Below, one piece after another: positions 1 to 6,174 of a stretch of 6,174 nucleotides of DNA (positions within the stretch are counted from its first letter, which is position 1; each line of letters begins with the position of its first letter). The stretch covers positions 1 through 6,174 of the forward strand of contig JAITAE010000058.1 of the NCBI GenBank assembly GCA_031284295.1. Reading direction: 5' to 3'. Below the pieces are notes generated by a model. That model worked only from the letters and a program-made list of their open reading frames with translations. It had not been told where the DNA came from and did not search any database. The translations under genes and the position numbers were made by a program. This DNA comes from Spirochaetaceae bacterium. GTDB taxonomy: Bacteria > Spirochaetota > Spirochaetia > Treponematales > Breznakiellaceae.

Positions 1-2
1 AC

Positions 3-3000
3 GAGCCGCTCACAGACAGCGCGCTTGTTATGGATGCCGGCAAAAGTGACTACGGTTTTGGTTACGCGAATGACGATGTCGTGAAGCTGGCCTTTACGCT
101 TGATTACCGGAGCGAAAGACCGGAGCCTGAGGCTGACGCCGAAACGCTTAACGCGGCGGACCGGGCCCCGTCCGGAGCGCCGGTCAACACTTCCACAGTA
201 GAAGTTATTCCGGGTTTGCGTAAACTGACTGATTACAAAACCTCCTACACCGTAACGCCTGCCGGGGGGCCTGTTGGGACGCCTAATGTAAGGATTCCGC
301 CGCCGCCCAACGCGGGCCCGTTGACGGTCGTTGACTGGGGGCCGCAAAAATTCCTGTCGTCCGCCGTTCAGCGTCCCTCGGTATATGTAGTATTTTCGCA
401 GCCAATGGTTCCGCTGGCCTCGCTCGGCGTTCAGACCGGTCTATCGCCGCTCGTAAGCATAGAGCCGCCGCTGAAAGGCAGTTTCCGCTGGTACGGCGCG
501 TCCTTCCTCAGCTTTGAGGGGGATGAGCCCTGTCAAAGTCAGCAGACTTACACCATTGTGGTATCGCCCAGCGCGGAGTCGGTTTACGGCATAAGGATCG
601 AAGGACAAACGCTGTTCAGTTTTGAGACGGAACGGCTGTCGATGAAATCCGTCGAAGCGGGAATCGAATTCAAAAAAGAAACAGGTTTCCAGTTTTCAGA
701 TGACGGAGTGCCGCCCGCCGCCGCGAAAAAAATAACAATCAATTTTAACTATCCGATAGAGGCCGCCGATATAAAAAATTATATAACGGTAGCTTCCGGC
801 GTGGGCGGAGAAAAGAAATTTGATTTAACGCAGGTTGACGAAAACCGCCTGCTTGCATCGCTAAAAGACGAAGTTGAATTCGATACGCGGGTAAGCGTTA
901 CGCTTAAACAGGGCGCTAAATCCGGCAACGGCACTTTAGGAACGGCGGAAGACCAGGTATTGTCTTTTAGAACGCCGGGGCCTTTTGTTGTAAATGAAGC
1001 GGGGCGCTTATCACCCTGGGGAAAATACTTTAATTTATTCGACATTGAATTTTCCGCGCGCCTGAACGAAGGCACGGCGGCTGGACTGATCCGCACGGAA
1101 CCGGTGATGCCGCTTACAAAGGACCATATCGAAGTCCGGGGCAATACGGTACGACTCTTTAATCTTCCGCTCGGTTTTGGCGAAAAATTTAAAATAATTG
1201 TTGATACGGGCGTGGAGGATGTGTACGGCAGGCGTTTGCAGAAACGTTATGAAACCGAAGCTACGATGCCGCCCGAACCCCGGCCTACAGGTTCCGCCAC
1301 GTTTTTGGATTACGGCTTCAGTATGCTGGAAGCGCAGTTTGAGCCGCGCCTGTTGTTTGAATATAAAAATATCACGGAAGAGTCATTCTACTCGCTCGAA
1401 CAAAAAAATAATCCGTTCAGTGCGGCGGCGCAAAAATCAAACACTGTCTATTTGAAAAACTTTGAAAAGAATTTTCGCTATTTTGAGGAAATCGACCTGC
1501 GTCCGTACCTGAACGCGGACGGCAAGGGTTTCGTTACGTTTAACGCAAACTTAAATCTTCTTGAAAGAGGCGTCGATCCTAAGACGGGAAAACAGAACAC
1601 AAGTTACATGAAAAATAATCTCAGTCTCCAGGTAACTGATCTGGGACTTACCGTCCGTTACGCTTTTAACAAAACAGTAGTATTGGTAACATCGCTTTCT
1701 ACCGGAGAGCCTGTAGAAGGGGCCGCCGTTAAACTGATAGAGCCCGGCGTGAGAAAAAATTTTGCGGACATTTCCGGCGTTAAATATTCCGCCGCGGCGT
1801 TTACCGGTAAAGACGGACTTGCCGTTATTGAGACTCAGGCCGGCGTACTTAGAAACATGGAGGGGTTAAACGATTTCTGGAATCGCTCGCCCCTCGTGTT
1901 TGCCGAAAAAGACGGCGACCGGGCCGTGTTCCAGCCTTCGTCGCATGACTTGTGGCGTTTCGGCATCAACAGCGTCAGACCGGAGAACGCGGAAGCCGTG
2001 CGGCCCGTAACATTCCTATTTTCTGACCGGGGGCTGTACAAACCGGGCGAAACGCTGACATTCCGCGGCGTTGACAGATCGCTCATCCTGGGAATCTACG
2101 CGATATACAAAGGCGCTTACACGGTTGAACTGGCGGAAGCGGGGTATGGCGGGGAGACCGTCGCGTCGGTGGACGGCGTAACAAGCGAATCGGGCGGCTG
2201 CTACGGCAGCATCCTCCTGAGTGAAGAATTGACTCCGGGCGAATACCGGCTGCGCTACAGAAGGGGGGGCGGAAGCGTCCTGTGCGCCGATATTCCGATA
2301 ACGGTGGCGTACTTTGAACGATTAAAATTTCAGGCTTCGATCAGGGCTCCCGCCGTGGATGTAATATCAGGCGATGATATAAATTTAACGCTGGAAGCCT
2401 CGTACCTGTCCGGCGGGAGTCTTGCGGACGCGAAATGGCAGGCTTCGTGGCGCCGTCAGTTAAGCGGCTTTCACCCCGATACGGCGGAAACAAAGAAATT
2501 TGTTTTTGGGCCGCGCAATGCCTACGACGGGGTACGCGCCGTATCTTCTGCAAATGGGGTATTGTCCGCGGACGGCAGTACCCCGCTTACGCAAAAAACT
2601 ATTTCCGGCGATTCCGTCACGGGCGCGGCTTACGCCTATTCTGTCGAAGCCGCCGTTACCGACATCAGTAACCAGCAAATATCGGCATCACAATCCGTGC
2701 TTGTTCACCCCGCGCTGTTTTATATAGGAATAGAGCGTCCGTCCGCGCACGGTTTCGCAAAGGCCGGTGAAGAGCTTTCGTTCAATTACATAACGGTGAA
2801 TCCTTCAGGCAAAAAACTTGCGAACAGTGAGCGGTTTTTGAACAAGGGCAATAACGCAGGCATTATTGGCGTTGAGCTTATCCGTGAAGAATGGACGCGC
2901 GTACAGCAGCGCGGCGTAAACAATTATGTTTACGACAACTACGAGCGGACGGAAACGATTGACGGCGCGGAAAAGACCGCTATAAAGACTTCCGGCAGCG

Positions 3001-5993
3001 TAAAGGTTAAGCCTTCAAAATCAGGTTTTTATATTCTGCGCATGAGCAGTTTTGACCGCGAAGGCAGAAAGGTAATATCCGAATATTCGTTTTATGTAAC
3101 CGGTTCAAATTTTTCATACTGGAACAGGAACGATTCAAATGAAATAAACCTTGTGCCGGATCAAGCGGTGTACAATCCCGGCGATACGGCGGAGATTTTG
3201 CTGCAAAGCCCGCTGCCCGCCGGACGCTATCTGGTTACCGTTGAACGCGAAGGCATTTTTACCGAAGAGGTGCGCGTGTTTGACGAGGCCGTTTCCGTGA
3301 TAAAGACGCCCATTGCGCGTAACTTTGTGCCGGTGGTTTATGTGTCCGTTTCGTCGTACTCTACCCGCTCCGGACCGCCCGCCCATAGTTACGGAACGCG
3401 GGATTTGGATAAACCCAAGGGTTATTACGGCGTTGTAAAACTCTTTGTAAATCCGCGCGTCCGCGCCTTTTCTGTAAAGGTTGAAGGCGGTAAAAAGGTG
3501 TTTCGCCCGGGCGAGGATGTTACGCTGACGCTGACCGCCGAGCGGGACGGAGTTCCGCTTCCCAACGCGGAACTCTCGCTAATGGCAGTTGACCGGGGCG
3601 TACTCGACTTGATCAACTATCACGTGCCCGACCCCATCTCTTACTTCTATGACAAAAGCCGTTTTCCGCTTGGCGTAGGCGGCGGCGATTCACGTGCGCT
3701 GCTGATGGACCCGGTAACTTACAGCGTAAAGAATCTGCAAGGCGGAGATGACGGCGGCAAGATTGAAGAACGCGCTGATTTTAACCCGACGGCCGTTTTC
3801 GAGCCCTTCCTGCTGACGGACAAAAACGGGAAGGTAAACTGTACGTTCAAGCTGCCCGGCACGCTCACCACGTACCGCATAACCGTATTCGGCGTGCGCG
3901 GGGATCTGTTTTCGTTAAAAGAAACTGAGATTGCCGCGCGGAATGTGATAAACGTACAGCAGGTACAGCCGCGCAGACTCCGTGAACGGGACACGGCGGA
4001 GGCGGGCGTACTTGTTACAAACCTTGATACCGTACCTCACAAGGTAAGCGTTTCAGCCGGTGTAGAAGAAGTGAATGTTGATAATGACGATGACAGCGGA
4101 GTGATAAAACAGAAGGGCGCGGCCTCGCTTGACGGGCCCGCCGAGCATACGGTAACGGTAAAGGCCGGCGGGAATGCGCTTGTATACTTTGACGTTGCCG
4201 CGGAAATGCGGGGGGAAATAAACCTTGTATACACTGTGCGATCCGATGTTTTGAATGAAAGGCTCGTTCAGGGTATCACTATCGAAAAGCCGTATATAAA
4301 AGAAACCGTTGTTACGACAGGCTCGCTTACGGACAACAGCGGCTCAGAATCTTCCGCACTGATAATTCCGGGCTTCGCGGACGACGGCCAGGGCAGCCTG
4401 GCGCTAACGCTGGACGCCACGCGCCTCGGCCTGCTGGAATCGGCGGTGGACTACCTGTTTTACTACCCTTACGGCTGCATGGAACAGCGTAGCGCGGCGG
4501 CGCTGCCCCTGGTAATATTCGGGGAATACATTGACTCACTTGGCTTGGACAGCGAGGTTTCCAACCCGAAAAAGGTCGTGCAAAAGGAGATAGCGTCGTG
4601 GGCAAAAGTTCAGCGCCCTGACGGAGGTTTTCCGTACTGGCCGTCCGGTTTGGCATCGGACGCCTACGTGTCGCTTCGCATAGCTCAGATATTGGCCCTC
4701 GCGGAGGGGAAAAACATTCCTGTTCCGTCCGCCATTGATACCGCGAAACTGTACGCTTACCTTTACGGCGAGTATCAAAAATTGTACCGCGAATCATCGC
4801 CCCGTAAAAGTTCCTCCGGCGCGGTGGAAAACAGTTTAATGTACAAGCGGAGCGTATATCTACAGTCGTACATGCTGTATGTTTTTTCATTGATGAAAAA
4901 ACCCGTTGACGCGGCGCGTATATCGGAGCTTACCGCGGCCAACAAAGACAATCCGGCGGTTCTGGCGTTTGCCGGCATGACAGCGCGCGCCATATCGCGC
5001 GGCGATATGGCGTCCGAAACGGCGCGGACCCTCAGAAACCTGCTGCGCCCCACCGCCCGCAGCGTTGACTTAAGCGGTGAGGAGTACCCGTATGCGTACT
5101 ACGGCGGCAAAACGGAACAGCTTGCGCTTGTCCTGCAATTTTTTGCCAGTCAGTATCCGGGCGACGATATTAATACGCGCCTGTTGTACGCGCTGTTGTC
5201 AAACAAACATTCAACCGGTTACTGGGACAATACCGCCGTTACGGCGCGCGTACTGGCCGCCGTTGACATGCTGATACGAAGCGAAAACTTGAGCAAAACA
5301 AACGTTACGGGCGCGGCATCGCTTGACGGGCGCGAACTTTTGAACGCGGGCTTCAAGGGACTCAGCGCAAAGCCGGTAACAAAAACCTTTGACTTTAGGG
5401 ATTTTCCACTTGCCGCGCTCAGGCGCGATTCGGCGCTGCCTTTTGTGGTGACAAGGCGCGGAACGGGCGGCTTATACTGGACCGCCGCGCTCACCTACGC
5501 GCTGCCCGCTGAAATGCAGGGCCGCCGGGACGAGGGAATAGGCGTGTTTCAAACGGTTTATGATTTTGAGAGCGGCGAACCGGTAAAGGCAAATCAACTT
5601 GAAAGCGGGAAACTTTACCGCGTGGAACTGCGCGTATCGAGCAGCCGCGACAGGACCTACCTCGCGTTGCGCGCCCCTGTCCCCAGCGGCGCGGAAATCC
5701 TTGACGCCCGTTTTGTTACGACAGGCTCGGCAGCTACGGCAGCGCGGGAAACGGCGGACGATGATGATTTTTCGCCGTATGACCGCTACAGGCATACCGT
5801 CAGCAGCCAGGCGGTCTTTGACAACGAGGTACAATACTTTTGGGATACCTTTGATAAGGGCGAGACCACTGTGCGCTTCCTGTTCCGGGCGGCGCGGCGC
5901 GGCGTGTACCCGACTCCCCCCGCGCAGGCCGAATGTATGTACGAGAGCGAAATCTTTGGACGCGGCGCCGGCGCCCTGTTTACGATCAGGTAG
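3..5993 (+). CDS. Bacterial alpha-2-macroglobulin with thioester (YfhM-like protease trap), 5' end missing
   Basis: Envelope protease inhibitor: in this family a protease cuts the bait region, the protein changes shape and an internal Cys-Gln thioester captures the protease. Residues are numbered from the ATG at 30. Seen in order: acidic/Pro-rich linker (about 29-60); three Ig-like MG domains (about 100-202, 203-316, 318-415); further MG domains, with TSLSTGEPVEGA at 554; MG2-type SDRGLYKPGE at 665; bait-region domain from about 1038 (VYNPGDTA at 1047); VDRGVL at 1187; likely bait segment 1210-1248; A2M signature DFNPTAVFEPF from 1250; thioester GCMEQ (Cys1483, Gln1486); helical thioester domain with DGGFPYWPSG (1531) and YWDNTAV (1731); C-terminal domain ending in PPAQAECMY (1963-1971) and FGRG. 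The ending matches the family, so the TAG is the natural stop. The frame is open upstream of 30 (EPLTDSALV), no Shine-Dalgarno precedes that ATG and no signal peptide follows, so the start lies outside the window. At over 1,990 residues it is longer than the roughly 1,650-residue E. coli YfhM. Family assignment is very secure; the periplasmic, lipid-anchored location is inferred from relatives. Confidence 0.95.
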   Translation, partial: EPLTDSALVMDAGKSDYGFGYANDDVVKLAFTLDYRSERPEPEADAETLNAADRAPSGAPVNTSTVEVIPGLRKLTDYKTSYTVTPAGGPVGTPNVRIPPPPNAGPLTVVDWGPQKFLSSAVQRPSVYVVFSQPMVPLASLGVQTGLSPLVSIEPPLKGSFRWYGASFLSFEGDEPCQSQQTYTIVVSPSAESVYGIRIEGQTLFSFETERLSMKSVEAGIEFKKETGFQFSDDGVPPAAAKKITINFNYPIEAADIKNYITVASGVGGEKKFDLTQVDENRLLASLKDEVEFDTRVSVTLKQGAKSGNGTLGTAEDQVLSFRTPGPFVVNEAGRLSPWGKYFNLFDIEFSARLNEGTAAGLIRTEPVMPLTKDHIEVRGNTVRLFNLPLGFGEKFKIIVDTGVEDVYGRRLQKRYETEATMPPEPRPTGSATFLDYGFSMLEAQFEPRLLFEYKNITEESFYSLEQKNNPFSAAAQKSNTVYLKNFEKNFRYFEEIDLRPYLNADGKGFVTFNANLNLLERGVDPKTGKQNTSYMKNNLSLQVTDLGLTVRYAFNKTVVLVTSLSTGEPVEGAAVKLIEPGVRKNFADISGVKYSAAAFTGKDGLAVIETQAGVLRNMEGLNDFWNRSPLVFAEKDGDRAVFQPSSHDLWRFGINSVRPENAEAVRPVTFLFSDRGLYKPGETLTFRGVDRSLILGIYAIYKGAYTVELAEAGYGGETVASVDGVTSESGGCYGSILLSEELTPGEYRLRYRRGGGSVLCADIPITVAYFERLKFQASIRAPAVDVISGDDINLTLEASYLSGGSLADAKWQASWRRQLSGFHPDTAETKKFVFGPRNAYDGVRAVSSANGVLSADGSTPLTQKTISGDSVTGAAYAYSVEAAVTDISNQQISASQSVLVHPALFYIGIERPSAHGFAKAGEELSFNYITVNPSGKKLANSERFLNKGNNAGIIGVELIREEWTRVQQRGVNNYVYDNYERTETIDGAEKTAIKTSGSVKVKPSKSGFYILRMSSFDREGRKVISEYSFYVTGSNFSYWNRNDSNEINLVPDQAVYNPGDTAEILLQSPLPAGRYLVTVEREGIFTEEVRVFDEAVSVIKTPIARNFVPVVYVSVSSYSTRSGPPAHSYGTRDLDKPKGYYGVVKLFVNPRVRAFSVKVEGGKKVFRPGEDVTLTLTAERDGVPLPNAELSLMAVDRGVLDLINYHVPDPISYFYDKSRFPLGVGGGDSRALLMDPVTYSVKNLQGGDDGGKIEERADFNPTAVFEPFLLTDKNGKVNCTFKLPGTLTTYRITVFGVRGDLFSLKETEIAARNVINVQQVQPRRLRERDTAEAGVLVTNLDTVPHKVSVSAGVEEVNVDNDDDSGVIKQKGAASLDGPAEHTVTVKAGGNALVYFDVAAEMRGEINLVYTVRSDVLNERLVQGITIEKPYIKETVVTTGSLTDNSGSESSALIIPGFADDGQGSLALTLDATRLGLLESAVDYLFYYPYGCMEQRSAAALPLVIFGEYIDSLGLDSEVSNPKKVVQKEIASWAKVQRPDGGFPYWPSGLASDAYVSLRIAQILALAEGKNIPVPSAIDTAKLYAYLYGEYQKLYRESSPRKSSSGAVENSLMYKRSVYLQSYMLYVFSLMKKPVDAARISELTAANKDNPAVLAFAGMTARAISRGDMASETARTLRNLLRPTARSVDLSGEEYPYAYYGGKTEQLALVLQFFASQYPGDDINTRLLYALLSNKHSTGYWDNTAVTARVLAAVDMLIRSENLSKTNVTGAASLDGRELLNAGFKGLSAKPVTKTFDFRDFPLAALRRDSALPFVVTRRGTGGLYWTAALTYALPAEMQGRRDEGIGVFQTVYDFESGEPVKANQLESGKLYRVELRVSSSRDRTYLALRAPVPSGAEILDARFVTTGSAATAARETADDDDFSPYDRYRHTVSSQAVFDNEVQYFWDTFDKGETTVRFLFRAARRGVYPTPPAQAECMYESEIFGRGAGALFTIR

Positions 5994-6031
5994 GCTGGCA
6001 ACATCGTAGCGCGGAATGTACTTCCTACTAT

Positions 6032-6055
6032 TATCCAGACACGTATCCAGACACG
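6032..6055 (+). repeat. Perfect tandem duplication of a 12-bp unit
   Basis: The unit TATCCAGACACG occurs twice head to tail with no mismatch (6032-6043 and 6044-6055), 39 bp after the stop codon of the A2M gene. It could be a replication-slippage duplication, part of a dispersed repeat or a paired protein-binding site. The sequence alone does not decide between these. Confidence 0.85.
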
Positions 6056-6079
6056 GTTAAACTTGTGGATTTGGGCACA

Positions 6080-6096
6080 TCGCCGCTGCGCGGCGA
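6080..6096. repeat. GC-rich inverted repeat (7-bp stem, 3-nt loop)
   Basis: TCGCCGC (6080-6086) and GCGGCGA (6090-6096) are perfect reverse complements around a TGC loop. The hairpin should be stable in RNA or single-stranded DNA. No run of T follows it on either strand, so it is not a canonical intrinsic terminator. It may protect the mRNA 3' end or be one arm of a repeat element. Confidence 0.7.
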
Positions 6097-6112
6097 CCGG
6101 GCTATCCGCTAT

Positions 6113-6152
6113 AATAACGCCGCGTGGCGCTGCCGCGCCGGGCGGCGTCATT
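6113..6152. repeat. Nested GC-rich inverted repeat (long stem-loop)
   Basis: The outer arms ACGCCGC (6117-6123) and GCGGCGT (6142-6148) pair perfectly. An inner stem GGCGC (6126-6130)/GCGCC (6135-6139) closes on a TGCC loop, with a small GT/GG internal loop between the stems. Past one mismatch, AAT (6113-6115) and ATT (6150-6152) extend the pairing. The structure is strong but lacks a U-tract on either side, so termination is possible but not shown. It lies about 120 bp after the stop codon, which also fits a REP-like palindromic element. Confidence 0.65.
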
Positions 6153-6174
6153 CCGCTTCTATCCCTTGTGCGGA

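Larger units (their letters stand above)
5994..6174. other. Non-coding 3' flank, possibly a dispersed intergenic repeat
   Basis: No gene is supported here. Two plus-strand frames and part of the minus strand stay free of stops, but none has a plausible start with a ribosome binding site or recognisable protein content, so the openness probably reflects high GC. The stretch holds a 12-bp tandem duplication and two GC-rich inverted repeats. It also has two similar pieces, GGGCTATCCGCTATAAT near 6099 and TTCCGCTTCTATCCC near 6151, either side of the second hairpin. This arrangement resembles palindromic intergenic repeats that occur in many copies in some genomes. That interpretation is inferred; only the internal structure is seen. 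Confidence 0.5.

Noticed and set aside
4327..4890. Minus-strand reading frame of 187 codons opposite the thioester domain.
   Set aside because: Its composition (Pro, Arg, Ser and Cys rich) is typical of an antisense shadow of GC-rich coding DNA, and the plus strand there is strongly conserved family sequence.
4311..5729. 15-bp repeat GTTACGACAGGCTCG found near 4312 and 5715, both encoding VTTGS.
   Set aside because: Short, in-frame, and explained by the same common residues and codon preference; no flanking similarity was seen.
5786..6151. Minus-strand reading frame of 121 codons overlapping the gene end and the flank.
   Set aside because: It lies antisense to the conserved A2M C-terminus and across the hairpins, with no start signal or recognisable domain.
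6113..6152. Rho-independent terminator for the A2M gene.
   Set aside because: The stem is strong but there is no T-run after it on either strand, so it is reported only as an inverted repeat.
5994..6174. The A2M frame stays open after the TAG to the window end, suggesting readthrough or a C-terminal extension.
   Set aside because: The protein already ends in the normal family C-terminus, the extension has no recognisable content, and another plus-strand frame is equally open, so the openness is explained by high GC.

Overview
The window is almost entirely one very long plus-strand reading frame, open from the first complete codon (base 3) to a TAG at 5991-5993, followed by about 180 bp with no supportable gene. 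The protein is a bacterial alpha-2-macroglobulin (A2M; YfhM/ECAM-like, COG2373-type): a large cell-envelope protease trap made of many beta-sandwich macroglobulin (MG) domains, a bait region, and a helical thioester domain. The diagnostic landmarks occur in the expected order: an MG2-type SDRGLYKPGE motif, a bait-region-domain motif (VYNPGDTA), the A2M-domain signature (DFNPTAVFEPF...LPGTLTTYR), the thioester motif GCMEQ, helical thioester-domain motifs (DGGFPYWPSG, YWDNTAV) and the family C-terminal motif PPAQAECMYESEIFGRG.

Layout. 3-5993: A2M gene, lacking its 5' end because the frame is open to the window edge. The first in-frame ATG (base 30) has no ribosome binding site and no signal peptide after it, so the true start, and probably a signal or lipoprotein peptide, lies upstream. 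5994-6174: GC-rich flank with a perfect 12-bp tandem duplication and two GC-rich inverted repeats. It looks like intergenic or dispersed-repeat sequence. No start of a following gene is visible, and the frequent A2M partner gene pbpC (penicillin-binding protein 1C) is not seen in these 180 bp.

Organism. A moderately GC-rich diderm bacterium. The long, Ig-like-rich N-terminal half and the style of the hairpin-rich flank would fit a spirochaete such as a gut Treponema, but this is an impression, not a demonstration. No mobile element, CRISPR array, tRNA or rRNA was seen. The probable biology is a known family. The points most worth checking are an unusual cysteine beside the residue predicted to guard the thioester, the missing N-terminus, and the repeat-like 3' flank.
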